Shown: piece by piece, positions 16,525-25,659 of the stretch
Layout of the letters: each line of letters begins with the position of its first letter
How positions within the stretch are numbered: the stretch's first letter is position 1
DNA from: Maritimibacter sp.
Lineage (GTDB): Bacteria > Pseudomonadota > Alphaproteobacteria > Rhodobacterales > Rhodobacteraceae
Direction of reading: 5' to 3'
Length of the DNA stretch: 64,000 nt
NCBI GenBank assembly: GCA_011389895.1
Contig: JAABTN010000017.1
Location: 1 to 64,000 of the forward strand
The notes under the pieces: generated by a model
Database searches by the model: none
What the model saw: the letters and a program-made list of their open reading frames with translations, nothing else
Told to the model about the DNA's origin: nothing
Program-made: the position numbers and the translations under genes

Positions 16525-17559
16525 TTATTTTAATATCAGGGACTTGGCCCATATCGCCGCATCGGCAAGCACCGGGTCTTCGTCCCGCATCAACGGGTCG
16601 AGGTGGGGTAGGAATGCTGGATCACCGCTGTTTCCCATCGCGTAGGCCACGTTGCGCAAAAACCGCCCACGCCCAATTCTTTTCACCGGTGAGCCGGAAA
16701 ACTTTGCCCGGAACGCGGTGTCATCCAACTGTGCGAGATCGGCCAGTTTCGGTGCCGCGAAGTCGTCGCGGGCGAGGTAACGCACCTCGCGTGCTTCGGC
16801 TGCGTATTTGTTCCACGGGCAAACGGCGAGACAATCGTCGCAGCCATAGATCCGGTTGCCGAGAAGCGGGCGAAGCGCCTCGTCCACCGGCCCCTTGTGC
16901 TCGATGGTGAGATAGGAAATGCAGCGCCGCGCGTCGAGCTGGAAGGGCGCGGGAAACGCATCTGTCGGGCAGATGTCCAGACAGGCGGTGCAGCTCCCGC
17001 AATTCTCCCGCCCCGGCGCGTCCACCGGTAGCTCGGCGGTGGTGAAAATCGCGCCAAGGAAAAACCAGTTTCCCAAAGAGCGTGACAGAAGGTTGGTATG
17101 CTTGCCCTGCCAGCCCAGCCCGGCGGCCTCGGCCAGGGGTTTTTCCATCACCGGCGCGGTATCCACGAAAACCTTGATCCCGGTGTCCGGCCCGGCCGTG
17201 TCGATCAGCCAACGCCCAAGCCGTTTCAGCCGCTTTTTCACGATGTCATGGTAATCGCGGTTCTGGGCATAGACCGAGATCGCGCCGCGATCCGGTTGGT
17301 CGATGACCGCCATCGGGTCATGCTCTGGCGTGTAGGTCTCGGCCAGCATCACCACCGATCTTGCCTCGGGCCAAAGGGCGGCGGGGTCGCCGCGCCACTG
17401 CATCCGATCAGCCATCCAGCCCATGTCACCGTGCCGCCCGTCATCGACAAAGGCGGCAAGCCGCGCGGCCAGATCCGGCACCGCATCGGGCCGGGTCACG
17501 CCGAAGGCCGAGAAGCCTTCGTCCAGCGCGCGTTGCTTCATCTTGTCATAAAGGCTCAT
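16525..17559 (-). CDS. queG: Epoxyqueuosine reductase QueG
   Basis: A 344-residue cobalamin-dependent iron-sulfur enzyme for the last step of queuosine synthesis in tRNA, reducing epoxyqueuosine to queuosine. The N-terminal cobalamin domain includes [20 protein letters not shown] with the catalytic Asp. Two 4Fe-4S clusters follow: [12 protein letters not shown] plus a later Cys, and [13 protein letters not shown]-terminal HEAT-like segment includes [17 protein letters not shown]. It starts 24 bases after the GST gene, so it belongs to the mtgA/GST/queG run of minus-strand genes. The usual length is about 350-380 residues. Confidence 0.94.
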   Translation of the reverse strand: MSLYDKMKQRALDEGFSAFGVTRPDAVPDLAARLAAFVDDGRHGDMGWMADRMQWRGDPAALWPEARSVVMLAETYTPEHDPMAVIDQPDRGAISVYAQNRDYHDIVKKRLKRLGRWLIDTAGPDTGIKVFVDTAPVMEKPLAEAAGLGWQGKHTNLLSRSLGNWFFLGAIFTTAELPVDAPGRENCGSCTACLDICPTDAFPAPFQLDARRCISYLTIEHKGPVDEALRPLLGNRIYGCDDCLAVCPWNKYAAEAREVRYLARDDFAAPKLADLAQLDDTAFRAKFSGSPVKRIGRGRFLRNVAYAMGNSGDPAFLPHLDPLMRDEDPVLADAAIWAKSLILK

Positions 17560-17583
17560 GGGCTCATGCGTCCCATAGCCGGA

Positions 17584-18249
17584 TCAGAAATCCAAGTCCG
17601 CGTAATGGGCGGGCGGCGGAAAACTCGGCACCTGATCGGCGAGAAGCGAGCGGAAGGCGGGGCGCGATTTGATCTTTGCATACCATTCGCGCACGTTCAC
17701 ATTGCGGTTCCAATCCACGTCAGAGATGTAATCGAGCGCCGAGAGATGCGCGGCGGCGGCGAAATCGGCCAGCGTCATGTGGTCGCCCGCCAGCCACCGA
17801 CGCTGATCCAGCAACCAGCCTATGTAATCGAGGTGATACTTGATCGCCTTCGCCCCTGCCTTGATATGCTTTGAATCCGGGTATCCCTGACCGGTCAGCT
17901 TCTTGTTCACCCGTTCGTAGAGCAGGTTGGCGGTGACCTCGTGGTGGAACTTGTCATCGAACCACGCCACCAGGCGCCGCACCTCGTACCGCGCGTCGAT
18001 ATTGGCAGGCAAAAGGACCGGATCGGGATAGCGCTCTTCGATGTATTCGCAGATCGGGGCGGATTCGGTGAGCGTCTTGCCATCCAGCCGCAGAACCGGA
18101 ACCTTGCCCGCCGGATTGCGACGCATGAAATCCACGCTTTTTTCCCAATACCGCTCTTCGACCAGCTCGACCTCAAGACGCTTTTCGCCGAGCACGAGGC
18201 GGACCTTGCGGCAAAATGGCGAGAGGGGGGAGTGATACAGGCGGATCAT
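17584..18249 (-). CDS. Glutathione S-transferase family protein, FzlA-like
   Basis: A 221-residue two-domain GST-fold protein. The thioredoxin-like N terminus is MIRLYHSPLSPFCRKVRLVL, with NPAGKVPVLRLDGKTLTESAPI; the helical C-terminal domain includes RRLVAWFDDKFHHEV and WLAGDHMTLADFAAAAHLSAL. This resembles the alphaproteobacterial FzlA group, which binds FtsZ and lacks clear GST activity, but I cannot separate that from an ordinary GST by eye. ATG 18249 matches the family start, with a weak ribosome site; an in-frame ATG at 18279 would add ten residues. It sits between mtgA and queG, and the pairing with a peptidoglycan enzyme would suit a divisome role. Confidence 0.78.
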   Translation of the reverse strand: MIRLYHSPLSPFCRKVRLVLGEKRLEVELVEERYWEKSVDFMRRNPAGKVPVLRLDGKTLTESAPICEYIEERYPDPVLLPANIDARYEVRRLVAWFDDKFHHEVTANLLYERVNKKLTGQGYPDSKHIKAGAKAIKYHLDYIGWLLDQRRWLAGDHMTLADFAAAAHLSALDYISDVDWNRNVNVREWYAKIKSRPAFRSLLADQVPSFPPPAHYADLDF

Positions 18250-18299
18250 GGAGGCTCGTTTGGATGTTTCGCTTGTCATGCCCGGAAACACCCGCCTGT

Positions 18300-19028
18300 T
18301 CAATCCTCGAAACAGTCGGCCCGGCCATCCCGGCGGATTGTCTCTGCCCCATCCACGATCGAGGCCGCGCGCCGTTGCACGAATTGGCCGGGGCGGGCGG
18401 CAGAGCGGTCTTTCGGATTGGGCAGAACGGCGGCAAGACGCGCGGCTTCCAGCGCGCTCAGGTTGGCGGCGGATTTGCCGAAATAATGCGTCGATGCCGC
18501 GCCGACCCCGAACACGCCGGCATCGAATTCGGCAACGTTGAGATAAACCTCGACGATCCGGCGCTTGGTCCAGACCAGCTCCATCACCGGGGTGATGAGC
18601 GCCTCCAGCGCCTTTCGTATCCATGATCGGGCGGGCCAGAGGTAGACGTTTTTCACCACCTGCTGGCTCAGGGTCGAAGCCCCGCGGGATTGACCGGTTT
18701 CGATCACATGGCGGATCGCATCCATGTCGAACCCCCAGTGCAGGCAGAAATTGGCGTCTTCCGCCGCCACCACCGACCGCGCCATGACGGGGGCGATGTC
18801 TTCGAGGGCGACCCAATCGTGGGCGACACCGTCCAGACGTCCGGCCTCGGAGGCCATGTAAAGCGTGGTTGGCGGGTTCACCACGGCGAAGAGCGACACC
18901 ATGAGACAGACGAAGGCGACAAACCCAAGCGCCACGCGCCAGACCCAGCGCGCGAAAAACCGGCGCAGCGCCCGAACCGGGCCGCCACGGCGTTTTTTCA
19001 AGGGTGTCTTTGCTGTCTGTCGCGCCAT
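18300..19028 (-). CDS. mtgA: Monofunctional biosynthetic peptidoglycan transglycosylase
   Basis: A 242-residue single-pass membrane protein: basic N terminus, membrane helix at about 31-52 (VALGFVAFVCLMVSLFAV), then a GT51 domain. Family motifs are SVVAAEDANFCLHWGFD with the catalytic Glu, QSRGASTLSQQVVKNVYLWP, LITPVMELVWTKRRIVEVYLN and FGVGAASTHYFGK. It polymerises lipid II into glycan strands and has no transpeptidase domain. Start ATG 19028 (MARQTAKTP) was picked because upstream residues are not family-like; its ribosome site is poor. The FzlA-like gene follows after 50 bases. Confidence 0.93.
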   Translation of the reverse strand: MARQTAKTPLKKRRGGPVRALRRFFARWVWRVALGFVAFVCLMVSLFAVVNPPTTLYMASEAGRLDGVAHDWVALEDIAPVMARSVVAAEDANFCLHWGFDMDAIRHVIETGQSRGASTLSQQVVKNVYLWPARSWIRKALEALITPVMELVWTKRRIVEVYLNVAEFDAGVFGVGAASTHYFGKSAANLSALEAARLAAVLPNPKDRSAARPGQFVQRRAASIVDGAETIRRDGRADCFED

Positions 19029-19059
19029 GGGGGTAAAGACCACGGCGCGGCTTACCGGG

Positions 19060-19587
19060 TCAAGCAAGCGTGGGCTGATTGCGCATCTCTGCTTTTTCCG
19101 CACGCGGATCGTCGGGATGCCATGTCTCGATCTGGTCCGCCTGTCCGCCACCAAGGGAAGAGCGCAAGACTTCGCCCCGGTGACGGGTGATCACATCGTC
19201 CACCGCGCCCTGCTCCGCCTTGCGGGCCAGAAGCGCGACGGCGGATTGTCCGGGTTCGAGCTTTTGGCCAATGTCGCGCAGGACATCTTGGCTGATCCCC
19301 ACATCCGTGGCGCGCCCGGTGACATAGCCCACACCTGTGCCGATCACTGCCCCCAGCACGGGCACAAGGAACGCGGTCCCAAGCACGGCGCCCCAGATCG
19401 CGCCGCCCACCATCTGCGCACGAGGCAAATCGACCTCGGGAATGATCCGGGTGCGATGCGCGGTGCGCGTCACGATCTCGATATCTTCGGGCTCAACGCG
19501 GTAGGTTTCGCCAAGCCGCAGGAAATCGGCCTTGGCCGCAAGCGCGCGGGCATGGTCGGGGAAACGGGCGACAATGATCTCTGACAT
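19060..19587 (-). CDS. DUF1269-like membrane protein
   Basis: A 175-residue protein. An N-terminal ferredoxin-like region (IIVARFPDHARALAAKADFL) is followed by one long hydrophobic Gly/Ala-rich stretch at about 60-90 (GGAIWGAVLGTAFLVPVLGA) and a second alpha/beta segment with GQSAVALLARKA and HRGEVLRSSL. This matches the DUF1269 layout, whose function is not known. A GGAGG ribosome site precedes the ATG. It lies 31 bases upstream of mtgA on the same strand, so it may share that transcript. Confidence 0.75.
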   Translation of the reverse strand: MSEIIVARFPDHARALAAKADFLRLGETYRVEPEDIEIVTRTAHRTRIIPEVDLPRAQMVGGAIWGAVLGTAFLVPVLGAVIGTGVGYVTGRATDVGISQDVLRDIGQKLEPGQSAVALLARKAEQGAVDDVITRHRGEVLRSSLGGGQADQIETWHPDDPRAEKAEMRNQPTLA

Positions 19588-19646
19588 GATGGGCCTCCGG
19601 GTGCTGACGGCTTAACGCGGGCAGCGAGGCAGAGGTTCCCGAACCG

Positions 19647-20060
19647 TTACTTTGAGCAGGACCAGACCCGGACGCGGCAGTTGCGGCCCTGATCCATGCA
19701 ATAATTCATCGCGGTGCTTTCCGCGAGCTCGCGCTGGGCATGCCAGCCCCATCCCCAACCGCCGTTGTCGGCCACAGCGATGGCCCCGCAGGTGTTGTAG
19801 AAGGTGCGCACCACGTTGCAATCGTATCGGCACCCCTGCTGCGCCACGTTGATCGCGTCACGTTCCGACCCATAGCCATGCGAGAACCCGAAGGCCGAGC
19901 CCGGACCGATTGCCACCGCACCCCAGCATTGGGCATAACCACAGCTTTGCGCGCGGGCCGGTGTGGCGGTGAAGATCACCGCGCCGAGCAGCAGACCGAT
20001 ACAAAGCCCAAGCACGACGCGCAGGAAAAAATTCACCGATGAAACGATGGATAACAGCAT
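19647..20060 (-). CDS. DUF4189 domain-containing exported protein
   Basis: A 137-residue protein with an N-terminal hydrophobic signal or anchor (about residues 12-35) and a small Cys-rich domain. CWGAVAIGPGSAFGFSHGYGS, GCRYDCNVVRTF and CGAIAVADNGGWGWG, then CMDQGRNCRVRVWSC, match the DUF4189 pattern of short repeats with paired cysteines that probably form disulfides in the periplasm. No activity is known. It is a single gene, with a gap of 59 bases before the DUF1269 gene and 141 bases separating it from the gltB end. Confidence 0.75.
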   Translation of the reverse strand: MLLSIVSSVNFFLRVVLGLCIGLLLGAVIFTATPARAQSCGYAQCWGAVAIGPGSAFGFSHGYGSERDAINVAQQGCRYDCNVVRTFYNTCGAIAVADNGGWGWGWHAQRELAESTAMNYCMDQGRNCRVRVWSCSK

Positions 20061-20149
20061 GATCTAACCCCCCCAGGTTGGGGTGAGATTAGCATGGTTT
20101 AACCAAGAGTCACGCGTGTTCGCAAACGGCCCCATGCGGTGCTCTCATC

Positions 20150-20178
20150 AAAAAGGGCGGGCCCGCAGACCCGCCCTA
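20150..20178 (-). terminator. Intrinsic terminator after gltB
   Basis: GGGCGGG and CCCGCCC pair around an 8-base loop. On the minus strand the stem is followed by TTTTTGATG. It lies 24 bases beyond the gltB stop. Confidence 0.82.
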
Positions 20179-20201
20179 TTCAATCCCGTTCGGTGCGTCG
20201 G

Positions 20202-23200
20202 TCACTCGGCAGGCACAGCGCCCTTTTCCAAGCTGAGCGGTGCCGGAAGCGCCTGGATCATCTCTTGCGGGCAGACCTGGATGAAATTGTCTTTCTCGGT
20301 CTCCCAATGGCGCAGGATCTCGGTCGCCTTGCGGCTTCCGGTTTCCTTGGCGTGCATTTCGATCAACCCGCGCAACTCGGCCTCCCAATGGTCCACGGTG
20401 ATGGGGCAGGTCACCAGCGTTTCCATGTTCATGAAGGTCTCGGCCTTTGCATCCGGGTCATAGAGATAGGCCATGCCACCCGTCATGCCAGCACCGAAAT
20501 TCGAGCCGATGGACCCAAGGATCACCGCGACGCCGCCGGTCATGTATTCACAGCCGTTGGTGCCGCATCCTTCGATCACCACATGCGCGCCGGAGTTGCG
20601 CACGCAAAACCGTTCGCCCGCGCGCCCGGCGGCGAACAGGTATCCGGCGGTGGCCCCGTAGAGCACGGTGTTGCCGATGATCGTGTTCTGGTCCGCGATG
20701 AGCGGGCTGTTCATCGTGGGGCGCACGACGATCAATCCGCCCGACAGGCCCTTGCCGACATAATCGTTGGCATCCCCCGAGACCTCGATCTTCAACCCGG
20801 GCGCGGCAAAGGCCCCCAGCGACTGACCGGCAGACCCGGACAGCTTGATCGTCAGGTGATCGGGTTGCAGGTCGTTGTTCATCCCGAAGTTGCGCACGAT
20901 ATGCGACGAGGTCCGCGTGCCGATGGTCCGCGCGGTGTTCTGCACGGCGTATTGAAGCTGCATCTTCTCGCCATCGTTGAGGAACCGGGCGGCGTCTTTC
21001 ACGATCTCGGCGTCCAGCGTGTCAGGCACGGGGTTGCGGTCGCGATCCCGGTTGTAGGTGTCCTGCCCGACGCCATCGACCGAGATCAGAAGCGGGTTGA
21101 GATCGAGATCGTCAAGATGCGCCGAGCCACGGCTGACCTGTGACAGAAGATCGGCGCGCCCGATCACCTCGTCCAGTGACCGCGCCCCGATCCGGGCGAG
21201 GATTTCGCGCACTTCCTGTGCGTAGAAGGTGATGAGGTTCACCACCTTGTCCGCGTTGCCGGTGAATTTCTCGCGCAGGTCCTCGCGCTGGGTGCAGACG
21301 CCCACCGGGCAGGTGTTCGATTGGCACTGGCGCACCATGATGCACCCCATCGAAATCAGGGCGGCGGTGCCGATGCCGTATTCTTCCGCGCCCATCATCG
21401 CGGCCATGACGATGTCACGCCCGGTGCGCAGGCCCCCATCGGTGCGCAGCGTGACACGGGAACGCAGGTTGTTCATGGCAAGCACCTGATGGGCTTCGGT
21501 CAGGCCCATTTCCCACGGCAGACCGGCGAACTTGATCGAGGTCGCGGGCGAGGCGCCCGTGCCGCCGTTGTGGCCGGAGATCAGGATCACGTCCGCCTTT
21601 GCCTTCGCGACACCGGCGGCGATCGTGCCCACACCGCTTGAGGCGACGAGTTTCACGGTCACCTTGCAGCGCGGGTTTATCTGCTTGAGGTCATAAATAA
21701 GCTGCGCCAGATCCTCGATCGAGTAGATGTCGTGGTGCGGCGGCGGTGAAATGAGCGTGACGCCCTTGGTCGAATGACGCAGGCGGGCGATCAGGTCTGT
21801 GACCTTCATGCCGGGAAGCTGACCGCCTTCGCCCGGTTTGGCACCTTGGGCGACCTTGATCTCAAGCTCTTCACATTGGTTCAGGTATTCGGCGGTGACG
21901 CCGAAACGGCCCGAAGCGACCTGTTTGATCTTGGCCGATGGGTTGTCGCCATTGGCTTCCGGCACGAAATGCGCCGGGTCTTCGCCGCCCTCACCGCTGT
22001 CGGACTTTGCACCGATCCGGTTCATCGCGACGTTCAGCGTCTTGTGCGCTTCGGGCGACAGGGCCCCGAGCGACATGCCGGGGGTGACGAACCGCTTGCG
22101 GATCGCCGTGATGCTTTCCACCTCTTCGATCGCGACCGGTTCGCCCAGCGGTTTCATGTCGAGCATATCGCGAAGATGGATCGGCGGATTGGCTTGCAAC
22201 CGGGCCGAATACTGCTTCCACATCTCGTAAGAGGCGCGGTCACAGGCCGATTGCAACAGGTGCATGGTTTGCGCGCCCCAAGCGTGGGTTTCGCCGCCCT
22301 TGCGCGCCTTGTAGAAGCCGCCAATGGGCAGGACATCGGTCTGCGACAGGAAACCCCGCGCGTGGATCGTTTCCATTTTTTTCTGGATACCGCCGACCCC
22401 GATGCCGGAGATACGGCTGATCATGCCGGGGAAATATTCGTTCACCATGGCACGGCTCAGCCCGACGGCCTCGAAATTCAGACCTCCGCGATACGACGAG
22501 ATGACCGAGATGCCCATCTTTGCCATGATCTTCAAAAGACCCTGATCCACGGCTTCGCGGTATTTGCGCATCGCATCGGTGAGCGACCCGTCGAGCAGCC
22601 CACGTTCGATCCGGTCGGCGATGCTGTCTTCCGCGAGATAGGCGTTCACCACCGTCGCACCGCAGGCGATCAGGACCGCGAAGTAATGCGGGTCGATTGC
22701 CTCGGCGGCACGCACGTTGATCGAGGTGAAGGTGCGCAGACCCTTTCGGGTCAGCCAGCTATGCACGGCAGAGGTGGCAAGGATCATCGGCATGGCGACA
22801 CGGTCGACATCCTGTGCCATGTCCGAGAGCACGATATGACCGGCGCCGGATCGCACCGCCTCTTCCGCTTCGCCGCGCACCCGCGCGAGCCCTTCGCGCA
22901 GTGCGTGTTCGCCGCCGTTCACGTCAAAGGTACAATCGATCTCGACCATGGTCGCGTTGAATTGCTCTGTCAGCTTTTCGAACTGTGCGTTGCCGACAAA
23001 GGGGCTTTCCAGCACGAGGATCTCGGTCTGGCTCCCGGCTTCGTCCAGCACGTTCTTGAGGTTGCCGAACCGGGTCTTGAGGCTCATCACGCGAAATTCG
23101 CGCAGGCTGTCGATGGCCGGGTTTGTGACCTGGCTGAAATTCTGGCGAAAGAAATGGCTGAGCGGCCGGTATTCCTTGGACAACACCGCAGACGGCGTGT

Positions 23201-24740
23201 CGTCGCCCATGGAGGCAAGGGTTTCTTTCCCGTCCTCGGCCATGGGGGCAAGGATTTGTTCCAGTTCTTCAAGGCTGTAACCCGAGGCCACCTGACGCTT
23301 GCGCAGGTCCGCGCCCGAGAAGATGGCCTTTTCTTCGACCGCCATCAGCTCATCTTCAATGTCGGTCACCCGGCCGATCCATTCGCCAAACGGCTGCGCG
23401 GCGGCGAGTTTGTCCTTGATTTCAACGTCGTGGTAGAGCTTGCCCTCTTTCATGTCGACGGCAAGAAGCTGTCCGGGGCCCAGCGCGCCCTTTTCGACAC
23501 AGGTGGCTTCGTCGATCGGGACCATGCCCGCTTCCGACCCGGCAAGAAGCATGCCATCGCCGGTGACCACGTAGCGCATCGGGCGCAGACCGTTTCGGTC
23601 CAGCCCGGCACAGACCCAGCGCCCATCGGTCATGGCGAGGGCGGCGGGGCCATCCCATGGCTCCATCACCGAGTTGGCGTAGGAATACATGTCGCGCCAT
23701 GCCTTCGGCAGTTCTTCGGATTGCTTGGACCAGCTTTCGGGCACCAGCATGGTCTTGGCCATCGGGGCAGAGCGCCCTGCGCGCACCAGCACCTCGAACA
23801 CGGAATCAAGCGCGGCGCTGTCGGACGACCCATGCGCCACGATCGGTTTGATGTCTTCGGCCAGATCGCCGAACGCCGAGGACGCCATGCGAATTTCATG
23901 GCTTCTGAGCCAGTTCAGGTTGCCCTTCAGCGTGTTGATTTCACCGTTGTGCGCCAGCATGCGGAACGGTTGTGCCAGCCACCATTGCGGGAACGTGTTG
24001 GTGGAATAGCGTTGGTGATAGATCGCGAAGGCGCTTTCAAACCGCTCGTCTTGCAGGTCCGGATAAAACTCGGCCACCTGTTCGGCCAGCATCATGCCCT
24101 TGTAGATGATCGACCGGCAGGACAGCGAGGCAAGGTAAAGCTGGCCCACGCCCCGCGCGGCGGCGGCTTTTTCGATCCGGCGGCGGATCACGTAAAGTTC
24201 GCGCTCAAACGTTTCCTGATCCGTGCCCTTGGCGTTGGAAATGAGGATCTGCTCGATCTCGGGCCGCGTCGCGTTGGCTTTTTCGCCAAGGCAGGAGATA
24301 TCCACCGGCACGTGACGCCAGCCGTAGATGTAATAGCCCATGCGCAGCACTTCGGTCTCGACGATGGTGCGGCAGGTTTCCTGCGCGCCGAAATCGGTTC
24401 GGGGCAGGAACACCTGGCCGACCGCGATCAATTCGTTCTCGCGCGGCTCATGCCCGGTGCGCCGCACCTGGTCGTAGAAGAAGTTCACCGGGATCTGCAC
24501 GTGAATGCCCGCGCCATCCCCGGTCTTGCCATCGGCGTCGACCGCGCCGCGGTGCCAGATCGCCTTCAGCGCCTCGATACCGCTTTCCACGACCTTCCGG
24601 CTTTTCGACCCGTCGACATTGACGACCAGGCCCACGCCACAGGAGGCGTGTTCAAATTCTTCGCGATACATGCTGTGTTCGGCAAGGAAGGCGCGCTTGG
24701 CTTCTTCTTGGGCTACCCAGTTTTCATCATACTTGGTCAT
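20202..24740 (-). CDS. gltB: Glutamate synthase (NADPH) large subunit
   Basis: A 1512-residue protein of full family length. It has a short propeptide before the glutaminase nucleophile Cys34 (HASCGVGLV), a central domain, and an FMN-binding synthase domain with GEGGEDPAHF, the ISGHNGGTGASP loop and the 3Fe-4S site CIMVRQCQSNTCPVGVC. A C-terminal GXGXG helix domain closes it. With GltD it makes two glutamates from glutamine and 2-oxoglutarate. ATG 24740 has an AGGAGA site. The upstream secreted-protein gene overlaps its first 14 bases, so gltD, that gene and gltB probably form one operon. Confidence 0.97.
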   Translation of the reverse strand: MTKYDENWVAQEEAKRAFLAEHSMYREEFEHASCGVGLVVNVDGSKSRKVVESGIEALKAIWHRGAVDADGKTGDGAGIHVQIPVNFFYDQVRRTGHEPRENELIAVGQVFLPRTDFGAQETCRTIVETEVLRMGYYIYGWRHVPVDISCLGEKANATRPEIEQILISNAKGTDQETFERELYVIRRRIEKAAAARGVGQLYLASLSCRSIIYKGMMLAEQVAEFYPDLQDERFESAFAIYHQRYSTNTFPQWWLAQPFRMLAHNGEINTLKGNLNWLRSHEIRMASSAFGDLAEDIKPIVAHGSSDSAALDSVFEVLVRAGRSAPMAKTMLVPESWSKQSEELPKAWRDMYSYANSVMEPWDGPAALAMTDGRWVCAGLDRNGLRPMRYVVTGDGMLLAGSEAGMVPIDEATCVEKGALGPGQLLAVDMKEGKLYHDVEIKDKLAAAQPFGEWIGRVTDIEDELMAVEEKAIFSGADLRKRQVASGYSLEELEQILAPMAEDGKETLASMGDDTPSAVLSKEYRPLSHFFRQNFSQVTNPAIDSLREFRVMSLKTRFGNLKNVLDEAGSQTEILVLESPFVGNAQFEKLTEQFNATMVEIDCTFDVNGGEHALREGLARVRGEAEEAVRSGAGHIVLSDMAQDVDRVAMPMILATSAVHSWLTRKGLRTFTSINVRAAEAIDPHYFAVLIACGATVVNAYLAEDSIADRIERGLLDGSLTDAMRKYREAVDQGLLKIMAKMGISVISSYRGGLNFEAVGLSRAMVNEYFPGMISRISGIGVGGIQKKMETIHARGFLSQTDVLPIGGFYKARKGGETHAWGAQTMHLLQSACDRASYEMWKQYSARLQANPPIHLRDMLDMKPLGEPVAIEEVESITAIRKRFVTPGMSLGALSPEAHKTLNVAMNRIGAKSDSGEGGEDPAHFVPEANGDNPSAKIKQVASGRFGVTAEYLNQCEELEIKVAQGAKPGEGGQLPGMKVTDLIARLRHSTKGVTLISPPPHHDIYSIEDLAQLIYDLKQINPRCKVTVKLVASSGVGTIAAGVAKAKADVILISGHNGGTGASPATSIKFAGLPWEMGLTEAHQVLAMNNLRSRVTLRTDGGLRTGRDIVMAAMMGAEEYGIGTAALISMGCIMVRQCQSNTCPVGVCTQREDLREKFTGNADKVVNLITFYAQEVREILARIGARSLDEVIGRADLLSQVSRGSAHLDDLDLNPLLISVDGVGQDTYNRDRDRNPVPDTLDAEIVKDAARFLNDGEKMQLQYAVQNTARTIGTRTSSHIVRNFGMNNDLQPDHLTIKLSGSAGQSLGAFAAPGLKIEVSGDANDYVGKGLSGGLIVVRPTMNSPLIADQNTIIGNTVLYGATAGYLFAAGRAGERFCVRNSGAHVVIEGCGTNGCEYMTGGVAVILGSIGSNFGAGMTGGMAYLYDPDAKAETFMNMETLVTCPITVDHWEAELRGLIEMHAKETGSRKATEILRHWETEKDNFIQVCPQEMIQALPAPLSLEKGAVPAE

Positions 24741-25527
24741 GGTGTTCTCCTGATGAGACGGAATTCGGTGTGGATCCGATCGGAGCCGCCGAGGGCGGCA
24801 TCGGGGCATGCGCGCCCGGCGTACGAAAGCGCACATCCAGCGCGGCCTCGAACTCCTCACATTCATAAAGCGGGAGCGTTTGGGCAAAGCCCGGCTCATC
24901 CGGGTGGATGAAATCAATCGGCGAATGGTCGTAGGCGGTCGATGTGCCATCCGGTTCCAGCACCTCTTCCGTGCCGAGGAAGAAGAGCCGCTTTTGCACA
25001 TCCAGATACTGACGCCCGCGCGCGTGATATTCGACCGAGCCATCGGCGGCGAGGATCTGCAGGTCGGTGTTCACAACGGCAAGCATCGTGTCGTCGATCT
25101 CGACGGTTTGGTCCGACAGCACGTCGGCGCCGACGATGGTGATGTTGCGGTCTTCGCCCGGCGCGGTGCGGTGCATGGTGAAGCGAAAGGTATCGACCCC
25201 ATCGGTCATCAGCGCGTCGATGTTGATCGGGTCTTCGGCGGGCGGCACGAAGCGTTCGCGCGATTGGTCCCAGGCATATTGTGCCTCGATCCATTGATAC
25301 CGTTCGTCATAGGCGGTGAGGCTTTCAAATCCGTTGCCACCAAAGACAGCTTCCCAGAATGAGCCACCGGGGGCAGCGTCGCAGCGATACAGGTTGGACA
25401 CCGCGCAGGCTTTGCTCTGCACGGTGAGAAAGGTTTCGCAGCCCATCGGGGCCTCGAACTCCGCACCCTGTGCCGGATGGGCAACGGAGGCGAGCGTCAG
25501 CGCGGCGATCGCGGTCAGCATGTGCAT
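24727..25527 (-). CDS. Exported protein of unknown function encoded between gltD and gltB
   Basis: A 266-residue protein with a signal peptide (MHMLTAIAALTLASVAHPAQG). The mature part begins with a Cys-containing segment (GCETFLTVQSKACAVSNLYRC) suggestive of disulfides, and is otherwise beta-rich and acidic (ITIVGADVLSDQTVEIDD; EVLEPDGTSTAYDHSP). I recognise no domain. ATG 25527 follows GGGAGCTCC; a second ATG six bases later is possible. It sits 132 bases after gltD and overlaps the gltB start by 14 bases, so it is co-transcribed at least with gltB. A periplasmic protein inside a cytosolic enzyme operon is notable. Confidence 0.75.
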   Translation of the reverse strand: MHMLTAIAALTLASVAHPAQGAEFEAPMGCETFLTVQSKACAVSNLYRCDAAPGGSFWEAVFGGNGFESLTAYDERYQWIEAQYAWDQSRERFVPPAEDPINIDALMTDGVDTFRFTMHRTAPGEDRNITIVGADVLSDQTVEIDDTMLAVVNTDLQILAADGSVEYHARGRQYLDVQKRLFFLGTEEVLEPDGTSTAYDHSPIDFIHPDEPGFAQTLPLYECEEFEAALDVRFRTPGAHAPMPPSAAPIGSTPNSVSSGEHHDQV

Positions 25528-25659
25528 GTCAGGAGCTCCCTGTCTTGTGGCCAGTGCGGCGGATTGCGGGTTCAAAGCAGGCGTGGGTGCGTCTGGCGTC
25601 GCATCTCCGCCGATATCTTGCCCCAAAGCGCGATATTGGGATCGCGCTCCGGGGGTGTT

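Noticed and set aside
20139-24911. Very long plus-strand open frames opposite gltB, including one of over 1000 codons
   Set aside because: They are antisense shadows caused by GC-rich third positions; their translations are Arg/His/Gly-rich with no domain, and gltB is certain on the other strand.
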